DNA of 64,000 nucleotides from Acidobacteriota bacterium (GTDB taxonomy: Bacteria; Acidobacteriota; Terriglobia; Bryobacterales; Bryobacteraceae), in the NCBI GenBank assembly GCA_029776225.1, contig JAKOTR010000004.1, positions 49,817 through 113,816 on the forward strand, given 5' to 3'. The notes beneath the pieces are model-generated. The model made no database searches and had not been told where the DNA came from. It saw only the letters and a list, made by a program, of their open reading frames with translations. The position numbers and the translations under genes are program-made. This document shows, one piece after another, positions 55,532 to 63,765 of the stretch. The first letter of the stretch is position 1. The number at the start of each line of letters is the position of its first letter.

Positions 55532-56581
55532 CTACCGAAGTTCCTTGTCGAACACCGAAAGGTCCCATCGATCGCGCCATACCACTCGGACGGTCCCATC
55601 GGCGGCAACACGGAACGGCAGCCACACATAGCGCGATTCGCTGAGCTGTTTCGGGTTCCACCTGTCGAGCAGGAGGATGAACGCCCCCGGCTTTCCCTGC
55701 ACCGGCAGCACAAACGTGCTCTGGGCCCGGAACGTCAGCTCGGCGTCGGGTCCCACCATCGGGTACTCTTTCTGCGTGACATACGGCCCCAGCGGGTTCG
55801 ACGCCACCGAGAGGGCGGCCTTGTTCGGCAACCACCCGGTGCATCCGGACGTGAACAGGTAATACTTGCCCTGATACTTGAACGGCGCAGGCGCCTCGCG
55901 CTCCTCGCCGATCAATATCCGCGCCCACGTCTTACCCAGAACCGCAGGCTCCTCGATGCCCGTGAAGTCCTCGTTCAGCCGCGCCACGTACATGGTGCGG
56001 TTGTGCTCGGAAGCGTAGAAAACGTACGCACGGCCGTCATCGTCCAGGAACAGATTCATGTCCCGGAATGTGTTGCCGAGTTCGCGCTGGTTGCAGCAAT
56101 CCGGCTTGTAGCCGTAGTCGTACTTGAGTGGCCTGAACCTCCGTACGAACCGGAACGGTCCTTCGGGCTTATCGGCCACCGCTACGCCTGCCTCGGACAC
56201 CGTGTACTTATCGGCGTCCAGGTGCATCCACATCACGTACTTGCCGGTTCGCTCATTGAATAGCACCTTGGGGCGTTCGCACACGCCGGTATCGCGGAAC
56301 TGCTCCGGCAGGGCTTCTTTCGGCAGAGCGGTTCCCTCGCGCTTCCAGTTGTAGAGATCGCGCGACGAGTAACAGGAAACCCCTACTTTGTTTTCGGCGC
56401 CGAACGTCATGTCCTGCCCGTACCAGTAATACACACCGTTGCGGACCAGGATGCCCGCGGCGTGCGCCTGTATTGGTTTTCCTTCCGTATCGAGCCAGAC
56501 CTGGCCGGGTTCGAACGAGTTCCGCTGGGCTTGAGCAACCATCCCCAAGCACACACCCAGCAATGCAATGCGTAGCACCAT
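55532..56581 (-). CDS. GH43-family glycoside hydrolase, secreted
   Basis: 349 aa from the ATG at 56581; the longer in-frame ORF to 56908 would run into the next gene and was rejected. A Sec signal (MVLRIALLGVCLGMVAQA) is followed by a five-bladed propeller. It has IQAHAAGILVRNGVYYWYGQ (first catalytic region), ERPKVLFNERTGKYVMWMHL, NTFRDMNLFLDDDGRAYVFY (catalytic Asp region), and EAPAPFKYQGKYYLFTSGCT with the glutamate acid. The layout is closest to the GH43 group acting on galactans. It lies 274 bp downstream of a second GH43 gene on the same strand. Subfamily and linkage cannot be fixed here. Confidence 0.85.
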   Translation of the reverse strand: MVLRIALLGVCLGMVAQAQRNSFEPGQVWLDTEGKPIQAHAAGILVRNGVYYWYGQDMTFGAENKVGVSCYSSRDLYNWKREGTALPKEALPEQFRDTGVCERPKVLFNERTGKYVMWMHLDADKYTVSEAGVAVADKPEGPFRFVRRFRPLKYDYGYKPDCCNQRELGNTFRDMNLFLDDDGRAYVFYASEHNRTMYVARLNEDFTGIEEPAVLGKTWARILIGEEREAPAPFKYQGKYYLFTSGCTGWLPNKAALSVASNPLGPYVTQKEYPMVGPDAELTFRAQSTFVLPVQGKPGAFILLLDRWNPKQLSESRYVWLPFRVAADGTVRVVWRDRWDLSVFDKELR

Positions 56582-56604
56582 AGCGGACCAGTCTATCGCA
56601 AAAC

Positions 56605-56662
56605 GTTTCAACGTCGCCGCAGTCCGCGCGGTTGTTTCAACTTCGCCGCGGTCCGCGCGGTT
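56605..56662. repeat. Tandem direct repeat, 2 x 29 bp
   Basis: Two adjacent copies (56605-56633 and 56634-56662) differ at only two positions. Each contains the palindrome CCGCGCGG. They lie between the two GH43 genes and just upstream of the downstream one, on the minus strand. The following bases to 56855 hold no gene or recognised signal. Confidence 0.7.
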
Positions 56663-56855
56663 CACGCCTCCAGGCTGGGGAACGGGCGAACCGCACCGTG
56701 GACTGAGGCTGAGGAGCCGAATCGCCGCCGCATTCCGCCGGTGCCGGGAACGGACAAGAGGGGGACGGCATCCCGGTGGGCAGCAGCTAGCGCCAAACCG
56801 GTTCGGATCTGACCCGGGCCGCAACGCAGGTGATCGATGCTGCGCTGACAGTCCC

Positions 56856-57875
56856 TCACCTGGCTCCGGAAGGGAGCGGCTGAGGAGAGCGAGTCGGGCC
56901 GAGGACACGGAGGCGTCCAGACTCGTCGAAAACGATGCGGTCGATGTTCATAACCCGAGCGCCCCTCGGATTATTCGGGTCGGCGTGCGAATGGTAGACG
57001 ATGAACATCTCCTTGCCGTCGGGCGACATCGTAATCGAGTTGTGCCCGGGAGAGGAAACTCCGATCTCGAGTTTGCTTGCCAGCACAGGATTGTCGCGGC
57101 TTTTCACCCAGGGGCCGAGAGGTCGGTCAGCCACAGCGTACCCGACGCCGTATCCCGGTTCGCCTGTGTTGTTCGCCGAATACGTCATGTAGTACTTGCC
57201 ATTATGTTTGAGCACAAAGGGCCCTTCGTTGCACCTGTTTCTGGCCCAGTTGATCCGCTCCCACGGCTGGTCGGCTTCAAGCAGTTTCACAGGCTCGCCT
57301 TCGAGCTTCGACAGGTCTGGCGCAAGCCGGGCTCCGGAGATGTACCCGAACAGATAGCCATCTTTCTTGCCGTTCGGGCTGAAGTACACATAGGGCGTGC
57401 CATCTGTATCCACGAAGATATGCGCATCGATTGCGGAGTAGCCGGCGTCAAACCACGGCGCATACAGGTCCCGATATGGCCCCTCGGGCCGGTCGCTGAC
57501 GGCAAGAGCGACCAGCATCCGGGCGGGATTCGAGCCGCGGACCCGTCCGCTGTAAGTCATGTAGAACTTGCCGCGATAGAACTTCACCTCCGGCGCCCAG
57601 AAATTGGCATCCGCCCATGAAGTCTCAGTTTTCCGCCAGGCCCATCCACCGGGCTTCCAGTGCACCAAGTCCTCGGACGTGTAGTACTGGAACCCTTCGT
57701 TGGACGACGTCGTGCCGAACAGGTAGTACTTTCCCTCGTGTAGCAGCACAAAGGGGTCGCCTATGCGAATCGGCGTATCCCCCACGGGATTTGTATACGT
57801 ACCCTGTGCTCCGGCGAACAGCGCAGAGCACAGGGCAAGGCATGTAGCCTTTATATGGAACCAGCGGAAATTCAT
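56856..57875 (-). CDS. GH43-family glycoside hydrolase, secreted
   Basis: 339 aa from the ATG at 57875. A Sec signal (MNFRWFHIKATCLALCSALFAGAQG) is followed by the five-bladed GH43 propeller. PIRIGDPFVLLHEGKYYLFG holds the catalytic base Asp, DANFWAPEVKFYRGKFYMTY the middle strand, AIDAHIFVDTDGTPYVYFS the pKa-modulating Asp, and CNEGPFVLKHNGKYYMTYSA the acid Glu. Likely substrates are arabinan, xylan or galactan side chains. Its C-terminus ends at LPSGAR without extra modules. It is first of a two-gene GH43 set. Confidence 0.9.
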   Translation of the reverse strand: MNFRWFHIKATCLALCSALFAGAQGTYTNPVGDTPIRIGDPFVLLHEGKYYLFGTTSSNEGFQYYTSEDLVHWKPGGWAWRKTETSWADANFWAPEVKFYRGKFYMTYSGRVRGSNPARMLVALAVSDRPEGPYRDLYAPWFDAGYSAIDAHIFVDTDGTPYVYFSPNGKKDGYLFGYISGARLAPDLSKLEGEPVKLLEADQPWERINWARNRCNEGPFVLKHNGKYYMTYSANNTGEPGYGVGYAVADRPLGPWVKSRDNPVLASKLEIGVSSPGHNSITMSPDGKEMFIVYHSHADPNNPRGARVMNIDRIVFDESGRLRVLGPTRSPQPLPSGAR

Positions 57876-58028
57876 CAAACGTCCCTGCTCAGGCCCACAG
57901 AACACTTGGGGCTTGTGTCTCGATTAGCAACGAACCCCAGACGGTACCACAATGCGAGGATGGCCCACAATGGTGGAAGCCCTATGTGCGGAGCCCTGAG
58001 CCAAACGATTGGATCGAAGAGGTTCGGA

Positions 58029-58105
58029 TGGCGCGCCCGGAGGGACTCGAACCCCCGGCCTACTGGTTCGAAGCCAGTCGCTCTATCCGGCTGAGCTACG
58101 GGCGC
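58029..58105 (-). tRNA. tRNA-Arg (TCG anticodon)
   Basis: A 77-nt tRNA on the minus strand: acceptor GCGCCCG pairs with CGGGCGC, the D arm holds GTAGCTCAGC, the anticodon loop is CTTCGAA (anticodon TCG, reading CGA), and the TpsiC arm holds GGTTCGAGTCC. The 3' CCA is encoded. It stands alone between the GH43 and HTH-like genes. Confidence 0.95.
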
Positions 58106-58159
58106 AGCGGCTACTATTATACCGGCGCCCCGCGGCTGCCCGGATTCCGGCAGTCCCGC

Positions 58160-58315
58160 TCAGGCCGCGTTTCTTCGGGTTTTCAAATATTCCGCTGCCG
58201 CCCGGAGGCGCTTTTCGATGCGGTCCGGGGGAATTTCCAGGGTTGCTGCCAACTGTTGAATGTTCTCGCCGGCCAAATGCCTCTTGTAGATCTCAACCGC
58301 GAACGGCTCACGCAT
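58160..58315 (-). CDS. Small HTH-like protein (51 aa)
   Basis: 51 aa from the ATG at 58315; an in-frame start at 58357 also exists. The sequence FAVEIYKRHLAGENIQQLAA, then TLEIPPDRIEKRLRAAAEYL, has the spacing of a sigma-region-4-like helix-turn-helix (helix, turn with IP, recognition helix RIEKRLRAA), ending in basic KTRRNAA. It is divergent from the CYTH gene, with an inverted repeat at 58427-58445 between them that could be its operator. It is small enough to be a DNA-binding fragment, and the function is inferred from shape only. Confidence 0.4.
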   Translation of the reverse strand: MREPFAVEIYKRHLAGENIQQLAATLEIPPDRIEKRLRAAAEYLKTRRNAA

Positions 58316-58426
58316 TGGCGAACCCTCCTGAAGGACTCTCAACACCCCCGCAAGCAACGTTCCAGAACCGTCAAAACCCCAAGCCGTTCATATCCGGCGG
58401 CCGGTAACAAGTTATTCTTCCCGCAT

Positions 58427-58445
58427 GTGTCTCAAAATCAGACAC
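58427..58445. promoter_or_regulatory. Operator-like inverted repeat upstream of the CYTH gene
   Basis: GTGTCT, 7-nt spacer, AGACAC: a perfect 6-bp inverted repeat, followed closely by a TTGCCA (-35-like) and CATACT (-10-like) pair with 16 to 17-bp spacing. It sits 52 bp before the ATG at 58498. Confidence 0.35.
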
Positions 58446-58497
58446 TGTGTCTTGCCAGGCTACGGAATTTTGACATACTGGCATCGTAAACAGCACG

Positions 58498-59061
58498 ATG
58501 ACCCAGCACTCCACTGTAGAAACCGAAATCAAGCTGGCCGTTTCCGGAACGGCCGAGGCCAAACGCCTGCTGCGCGACGCCGGATTCCGCACCGTCCGCC
58601 GCCGCGTTTTCGAAGCCAATACACTGTTCGACACTGCGGGCGCGGAACTGCGCAAGACGGGCCAGGTGCTGAGGGTACGGCAGTGCGGGCGGCGGGTACT
58701 GCTGACGTACAAAGGTCCCGCCACGCGCGGCAGGCACAAGTCTCGCGAGGAACTGGAGACGGAAGCGGGCGACGCGCAGGCGATCGCGGCCATTCTCTCC
58801 CGCCTCGGTTTTCAGCCGGTGTTCCGCTACGAGAAATACCGCACCGAATACGCTGGGAAAAAGGGCGGCGTTGCCACGCTCGATGAAACCCCGATCGGCG
58901 TCTTCCTCGAACTGGAGGGCGCCCCCGATTGGATCGACCGCACGGCGGCGCGCCTCGGATTCACCCCCGCCGATTACATCACCGCAAGCTACGCCCGCCT
59001 CTATCTGGAACACCGCAAGCGAAATCGCCGCAGCCCCAAGGACATGGTTTTTTCGTCCTGA
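58498..59061 (+). CDS. CYTH-domain protein (class IV adenylate cyclase/thiamine triphosphatase-like)
   Basis: 187 aa. The CYTH hallmark ExExK appears as ETEIKLAVSG at residues 8-17. RLLRDAGFRTVRRRVFEANTLFD and VLRVRQCGRRVLLTYKGPAT follow, with the alternating basic residues of the triphosphate tunnel, then LELEGAPDWIDRTAARLGF. Members bind triphosphates and include CyaB-type adenylate cyclases and inorganic or thiamine triphosphatases. The sequence alone cannot choose between them. It stands apart from other plus-strand genes and has its own promoter region with an inverted repeat. Confidence 0.88.
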   Translation: MTQHSTVETEIKLAVSGTAEAKRLLRDAGFRTVRRRVFEANTLFDTAGAELRKTGQVLRVRQCGRRVLLTYKGPATRGRHKSREELETEAGDAQAIAAILSRLGFQPVFRYEKYRTEYAGKKGGVATLDETPIGVFLELEGAPDWIDRTAARLGFTPADYITASYARLYLEHRKRNRRSPKDMVFSS

Positions 59062-59103
59062 GGTGTTGAAGCGCCGCGGCCCGCCCGCGGAGAAAAGCGA
59101 TGC

Positions 59104-60957
59104 TCAGGCGCGGCCGCTTGCGGCCTCGGCGCGCTTCTCCGGCTCCACAAGGTACATCTCGCCCGGCCCGAGCTTGTCATACCAGGTGAACTTCAGGATG
59201 AGCGAGGTGACGGCGAAGACACCGACGGAAATCCACATCCGGGGCCACTGCTGGATGGCGAGGTAAATCGGCGCGGTCACCATGGCCGTCTGCCACACCA
59301 TCGCTACGGCGATATTGAACATATCGCGCGGGAAATCGCGGTTCTTCTCGAACTTGGGGTCTTCCGCGAGGCACATCCGGTAAACCGGATCCCACCAGCC
59401 CCAGGGCCGCACGTTGCGGTAGAACGACTTGAGCACTTCGTCGCTCTCCGGCTTGGTCATCAGGGTCGCGATGATCGAAGCGGCGAAACTGATCAGCAGG
59501 ATCATCATGAACGCGAACACGGGGTGCACAGTAATGAACGCCTTCAGCACCGCCGCAGCCGTTCCGGCCACCATTCCCCAGAAGAAGCCGTAGCCGTTGA
59601 ACCGCCACCAGTGCCACTTCAGCACGTTGGGAGCGACGAACGCCGGCACGAGCGCCGAAACGATCCACTCCGTGATGCCGTGCACGGAAGTCGTGGCGAG
59701 CCCGAAGGCGATCCCGAGCAACACCACCGCGGCCGAAGTGATCCAGCCGAGCGTGACGTAGCGCTTCGCCGGCGCATTCGGGTTGATGTACCGCTTGTAG
59801 ATATCGTTCACGACGTAGGCGGCGCCCGAATTCACCGTCGATACGAACGTGCTCATAAACGCGGCCAGAAGCGCCGCAATCAGTATGCCCTTGAGTCCAA
59901 CCGGAACATACAGGTTCAGCACGTTCGGAAGAATCTTTTCGAAGTCTACGTTCTTTCCCATGCTGGCCAGTTCCGGACTGAAGAACACGATGCCCAGGAC
60001 GGCGATTCCCGCGATGAGCAGGAAGCGGGGCGCCAGCGACACCAGCGCCATCATCATGTTCTCGAGCGCGGCCTCGCGCGGGCTGCGGGTCGAGAGCACG
60101 TGCTGTATGGCGTAGTTCGGCGTCGGGCCGGCCATGCTGACGAGCACGCCTTTGATCAACAGCATCCCGGTGAAGAACATGAACAGCGAGTATCCGTCGC
60201 CGCCCTCGCTCACCGGGCCGTAGATGCGGTCGTTGAGCTGCGGCATCAGGTTGCTCCAGTCCAGGTTCAGCTTCCAGCCGAAGAACAGGTTGTCCCAACC
60301 GGCCGGAACCGCGGCCATGATCTGCTCCGGCTGCACGAGGATAATCGCGACGACCACGATGCCGATGGAGGCTACCAGGATCAGCCCGAATTGAATCAAA
60401 TCGTTCATCACCACGCTGTACATGCCGCCGACCACGCAATAAAGGCCGGTGACCAGCAGAACCGCGATGGCGTAATACTCATCCGGGTAATCCCAGGGGA
60501 AAAACGGTCTGGTGAATTCCCCGATGCCGCGGAAGGCGTAACTGAGGAATCCCACGACGTGCACCACCGCGTAGACCACCACGCTGAGGTAGGCCAGTTC
60601 CGCGCCGCGGCTGTAGCCGAAGCGGGTGCGCATCCACTCCGCGCCGGTCAGCACGTTGGAGCGGCGCACCCAGGTTCCGAGATACACCATTCGGAACACG
60701 ACGTTGAACAGCGGCCACACCCACAGCAGCCAGGTGGCTTTCACGCCGTAGATGAACAGCATCATCACGAACCAGATGGTGCCGGTGATATCCACGCCGC
60801 TCGAGCCGTGCGCAACCCCGATGAGCCACCAGGGCAGGCTCTTGCCGGCGAGGAAGTAGCTCTCCGCGTTCACCGACGCCTTCTTCGCCGACCACCAGCC
60901 CACCAGGGTCATGAGGAGCATGTAGCAGACGATGATCGCAAGATCGATAAAATGCAT
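59104..60957 (-). CDS. Sodium:solute symporter (SSS family)
   Basis: 617 aa, with about 13 or 14 membrane helices. The N-terminal LVGWWSAKKASVNAESYFLA, then GKSLPWWLIGVAHGSSGVDI, is the typical SSS start. GMYSVVMNDLIQFGLILVAS, then the GLKGILIAALLAAFMSTFVSTV region, includes the sodium-site serines. A cytoplasmic tail (YDKLGPGEMYLVEPEK) ends the protein. It lies 12 bp after the GH130 gene on the same strand, so it probably imports the mannose- or glucose-containing oligosaccharide that the GH130 enzyme cleaves, using the sodium gradient. Confidence 0.92.
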   Translation of the reverse strand: MHFIDLAIIVCYMLLMTLVGWWSAKKASVNAESYFLAGKSLPWWLIGVAHGSSGVDITGTIWFVMMLFIYGVKATWLLWVWPLFNVVFRMVYLGTWVRRSNVLTGAEWMRTRFGYSRGAELAYLSVVVYAVVHVVGFLSYAFRGIGEFTRPFFPWDYPDEYYAIAVLLVTGLYCVVGGMYSVVMNDLIQFGLILVASIGIVVVAIILVQPEQIMAAVPAGWDNLFFGWKLNLDWSNLMPQLNDRIYGPVSEGGDGYSLFMFFTGMLLIKGVLVSMAGPTPNYAIQHVLSTRSPREAALENMMMALVSLAPRFLLIAGIAVLGIVFFSPELASMGKNVDFEKILPNVLNLYVPVGLKGILIAALLAAFMSTFVSTVNSGAAYVVNDIYKRYINPNAPAKRYVTLGWITSAAVVLLGIAFGLATTSVHGITEWIVSALVPAFVAPNVLKWHWWRFNGYGFFWGMVAGTAAAVLKAFITVHPVFAFMMILLISFAASIIATLMTKPESDEVLKSFYRNVRPWGWWDPVYRMCLAEDPKFEKNRDFPRDMFNIAVAMVWQTAMVTAPIYLAIQQWPRMWISVGVFAVTSLILKFTWYDKLGPGEMYLVEPEKRAEAASGRA

Positions 60958-60969
60958 GACAATCCGCCG

Positions 60970-61995
60970 TTATGCCGGGCACGCCAGCAGGTAGTCGATC
61001 AATTCCTGGAAATTGCAGGTCGCAACGGCGCAATACTTGTCGCCGCCGCCATAGTAGACAAACAGCGTATCGCCGATGACCACGGCGCCGCACGGGAAGC
61101 AGACGCCGCGATAAAAGCCCTCGATTTCGTAGTCCTCTTCGGGCTGCATCAGCCAGTCCGGCGTTCGGTGCAGGACCTTGCCGGGGTCCTCCAGATCGAG
61201 CAGCAGCGCGCCGAGGCGGTAAAACTTGTCCGCGCCGACGGCGTGATAGATGGTGAACCATCCGTGCGGCGTTTTGATCGGCGGCGTGTTGACGCCCAGC
61301 TTGTAGGTTTCCCACGGGTACTTGTTCTTGATGAGCAGGCGGCTCTGGGCGAAGGGGAATCCGAGCAGATCTTCGGATTCGGCGATCCATGCGCAGGCCT
61401 GGTCGGTGCCGTACTCGCTGCCGACCCACTCGAGGGGGCGATGAATCATGACGTACTTGCCGCGGATTTTTTCGGGGAACAGGATGACGTCGCGGTCGTC
61501 CAGCAGTGGATTGGTGAGCCATCCGGCGCGGATCCAGGACTTGAAGTCGCGGGTCATGGCCAGGCCCGTGAGCGTGGCGTTCGTCCGTAAATAGCGCGGG
61601 AATTCGGGCGGGCAGCACGGCGTGACGTAGCGCTGCCGCACTTCGGGAATCCAGAACTGCCCGAACGGGTAGTGGCGGCACGCGTAAGTGACGTAGAACC
61701 ACTCGCCCATTTTGATGATGCGCGGATCCTGAATCGTGGCGCCGTCAAAGCCCTCGATGCTGGGGCTGAGCACGGGTTCATCGCTCACGCGCTTGAAATG
61801 AAAGCCGTCGGAACTTTCGGCCAGCCCGAAGTAGCACTTGTAGTCCGGGTGGGATTCGGCCGCGCGGTAGAGCAGCAGCACCTTCCCGGCCTGTTCGTCG
61901 TACCATGCCGCCGGATTGAAAACCGCCAGATCCTCCCAGGGATGATCGGGGTGCGGGGACAGGATAGGATTGCCTGAAAAACGCTTCAGCTTCAT
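60970..61995 (-). CDS. GH130-family glycoside phosphorylase/hydrolase
   Basis: 341 aa, no signal peptide. The N-terminus FSGNPILSPHPDHPWEDLAVFN and the pattern GCYFGLAESSDG, then GATIQDPRIIKMGEWFYVTY, match GH130: the aspartate of QDPRI is the proton donor. A five-bladed propeller follows with PPIKTPHGWFTIYHAVG and FPCGAVVIGDTLFVYYGGGD. Members phosphorolyse beta-1,4- or beta-1,2-linked mannosides. It is intracellular and coupled to the sodium symporter gene 12 bp downstream. A GGAGTC-type site precedes the ATG. Confidence 0.9.
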   Translation of the reverse strand: MKLKRFSGNPILSPHPDHPWEDLAVFNPAAWYDEQAGKVLLLYRAAESHPDYKCYFGLAESSDGFHFKRVSDEPVLSPSIEGFDGATIQDPRIIKMGEWFYVTYACRHYPFGQFWIPEVRQRYVTPCCPPEFPRYLRTNATLTGLAMTRDFKSWIRAGWLTNPLLDDRDVILFPEKIRGKYVMIHRPLEWVGSEYGTDQACAWIAESEDLLGFPFAQSRLLIKNKYPWETYKLGVNTPPIKTPHGWFTIYHAVGADKFYRLGALLLDLEDPGKVLHRTPDWLMQPEEDYEIEGFYRGVCFPCGAVVIGDTLFVYYGGGDKYCAVATCNFQELIDYLLACPA

Positions 61996-62130
61996 TAGGA
62001 CTCCGTTACGGGGCGTTGAATGGTTTCACGACCAAGTAGCTGATCGTACACTGTTCCCGGGCTGTTTGCACGTTTGGAGGCCGGCGGGCGCGTGGGCAGG
62101 CCTTCGTTTTCGGGCTTCAGAGAGACAGGA

Positions 62131-62181
62131 TTTAGTGGGCCCTGTAGGATTTGAACCTACGACCAACGGATTATGAGTCCG
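62131..62181 (-). repeat. 3' part of tRNA-Ile2 duplicated (likely att site)
   Basis: Fifty-one bases identical to 63761-63811, running from the anticodon stem through the 3' end of the tRNA-Ile2 gene and a few bases beyond, in the same orientation. The 5' half of the tRNA is absent, so this copy cannot be a functional tRNA. Outside this segment the sequences differ. The two copies bracket a 1.63-kb unit. Confidence 0.9.
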
Positions 62182-62282
62182 GGTTGCCAGCATCTATCGC
62201 GTGTGCCGGTGTTTATGTTTCATCGACTTACGGGAGCGGACGTGCGATTGCGTCTCCGAAGGTAGGGCGAAAGTCCATCGGC

Positions 62283-62304
62283 GTTGCTGACACGGTTGCT
62301 GACA
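62283..62304. repeat. Paired direct repeats near the tRNA fragment
   Basis: GTTGCTGACA occurs at 62283-62292 and again at 62295-62304 (period 12). They lie about 100 bp inside the unit from the duplicated tRNA end, where arm-type integrase sites are often found. An AT-rich inverted stretch (TTAATTAATAATTAA) follows at about 62332-62346. Confidence 0.45.
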
Positions 62305-62342
62305 GGTTCTGTGGCTCGGCAGGAGCGGCTCTTAATTAATAA

Positions 62343-62894
62343 TTAATCGCCCGCAGTGGGAGGCGAGCCACCACCAGGTTCTTGCGGCTCGAAGGGAAGG
62401 TCGGGCTGGGAGGCAGGCACTGGGAGGTCGGCCACGCGCTTTACGATGAGCCCGCAGCCTGACGCGAACTTCTCGACTCCGTCGTCATCGGAATAGAGCA
62501 CGCGTGCTCCATTCACCAACGAGATGGCGACGATTTGCCGGTCGAACTTCATCGCGGTCTTCGTGATGCGCACACCTTCCCGCGGATCGCCGGCCTTGAT
62601 CGCCAGGCGCAGGCGCGCCGCCAGCTCCACTGCCGCCCGCTCGTCGAAATCGCCAACCCTGATGAAGGCGGAACTCCGCAAAGTGGTCAGCACGTCCTGG
62701 GCATCGACGCCCTCGGTGACCAGCACCTCGCACAGAGCCGGCGCCGGGATCAGGATCTGCTCCTTCGCCGACTCCAGTTCGCGCACCAACCCGTCTACGC
62801 GCTCCCGGGTGTGCTCGACGGCCTTTCCTCCCTGGTGAAGTTCAGCGTCCGGAAACAGCAGGATTGAGAGGATCGTGCTGTCGAACGCTACCAT
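62343..62894 (-). CDS. PIN-domain ribonuclease-like protein
   Basis: 183 aa, starting MVAFDSTILSILLFPDAELH. The PIN acidic residues are in place: D5 in the first strand, E56 in PAPALCEVLV, D118 in KFDRQIVA, and D136-D138 in LYSDDDGVEKFA. A proline-rich tail (PDLPFEPQEPGGGSPPTAGD) ends the chain. PIN proteins cleave RNA, often as toxins. It starts 7 bp after the stop of the 242-aa gene, so they form one transcriptional unit. There is no small VapB-like antitoxin gene; the partner is much larger. Confidence 0.85.
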   Translation of the reverse strand: MVAFDSTILSILLFPDAELHQGGKAVEHTRERVDGLVRELESAKEQILIPAPALCEVLVTEGVDAQDVLTTLRSSAFIRVGDFDERAAVELAARLRLAIKAGDPREGVRITKTAMKFDRQIVAISLVNGARVLYSDDDGVEKFASGCGLIVKRVADLPVPASQPDLPFEPQEPGGGSPPTAGD

Positions 62895-62901
62895 CGCGGC
62901 A

Positions 62902-63630
62902 TCACTCTTCCCGAAGCTGCCGCATCAGGTCGACCGGGTTCAGGCGTCCGGTTTCGGGCGGCGCCAGCCGGGCGCGAAGCCCGTCAAAGAGCTTCGAGAG
63001 CGGCGTCTCATCCAGCACCTCGAAGGTCTCGATATCGAACCGGTGGAGCTTCCATTCGCCCGACTCGGTGCGCGACCACGTCCCCCTGCCGCGGAGCCGC
63101 ACCGGCGGTCCGAAGATGTGATGCGCCAGGCGCCGCGCGATGGCCTTGGTCGTGATGCAGCGATGGAAATCATCGCCGGACTTGATGTGGACGTTGATCG
63201 TTTCGTCGCGCCCGCCGACCTGGATCACTTCGCCGTCCAGCGTGCCGGGCTGAACAATCGGCCCGAGGCTCGACTCCTTCGGCCGGTTGCGGCCAGGGAA
63301 CTCGATGATCTTGGCGTTGCCACGCCGGATACTCCCGACGGCGTTGTCGGCAGCCAGTTTGTCATCGATGGCGCTCAGGGCCTCCATCGCCGCCTTCGGC
63401 GCGGTGCCGTACCGGACCTCTTCCAACCGCCGCTGGACCTTAACCTCCGCGACCGGATCGACGCGAGAGAGGATCGCCACGCTGCCTTCGGCCAGTTTCT
63501 CGAAATGCACGTGCTCCTCGTGCCCGAGCAGCGCGGCGAAGTCGGCCATGTACTCCGATAGCCGAGCCATCGGGATCGTCGCCGGGCTGAAGGCATCGAT
63601 GTGGAGTTCGTACTTTTCGACTCCGTTCAT
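62902..63630 (-). CDS. Unrecognised 242-aa protein paired with the PIN protein
   Basis: Residues 1-110 are alpha/beta (YELHIDAFSPATIPMARLSE, HVHFEKLAEGSVAILSRVDP, then PKAAMEALSAIDDKLAADN). A segment AKIIEFPGR leads into a beta-rich C-terminal half (TLDGEVIQVGGRDETINVHI, RLRGRGTWSRTESGEWKLHR) that looks OB- or SH3-like, and a closing helix LFDGLRARL. I do not recognise a named family. It is the upstream gene of the two-gene cargo between the tRNA-Ile2 copies. A CATAAT box is 24 nt before the ATG. A regulator, antitoxin or adaptor for the PIN nuclease is inferred from the pairing only. Confidence 0.7.
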   Translation of the reverse strand: MNGVEKYELHIDAFSPATIPMARLSEYMADFAALLGHEEHVHFEKLAEGSVAILSRVDPVAEVKVQRRLEEVRYGTAPKAAMEALSAIDDKLAADNAVGSIRRGNAKIIEFPGRNRPKESSLGPIVQPGTLDGEVIQVGGRDETINVHIKSGDDFHRCITTKAIARRLAHHIFGPPVRLRGRGTWSRTESGEWKLHRFDIETFEVLDETPLSKLFDGLRARLAPPETGRLNPVDLMRQLREE

Positions 63631-63654
63631 AGCGGCACCCTGGTTCCAGACAAA

Positions 63655-63660
63655 ATTATG
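63655..63660 (-). promoter_or_regulatory. -10 box (CATAAT) of the 242-aa/PIN unit
   Basis: CATAAT on the minus strand, 24 nt before the ATG at 63630. Confidence 0.35.
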
Positions 63661-63765
63661 ACAGATTGGGGCTTATCGGGCGAGTAGTGTCAGACTTCAG
63701 CAGGCAGCCTTTCTGAGTTGCGTTACTACGTCCCGGAAACGCACCGGCCACACAAAGGAATTTAG

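Noticed and set aside
59524..61590. A 688-aa open frame on the plus strand
   Set aside because: It is antisense to the sodium symporter and GH130 genes and is rich in H, R, D and Q, typical of a shadow frame.
62131..62181. A second tRNA-Ile2 gene
   Set aside because: Only the 3' part is present; the D arm and 5' acceptor are missing, so it is an att-like remnant.
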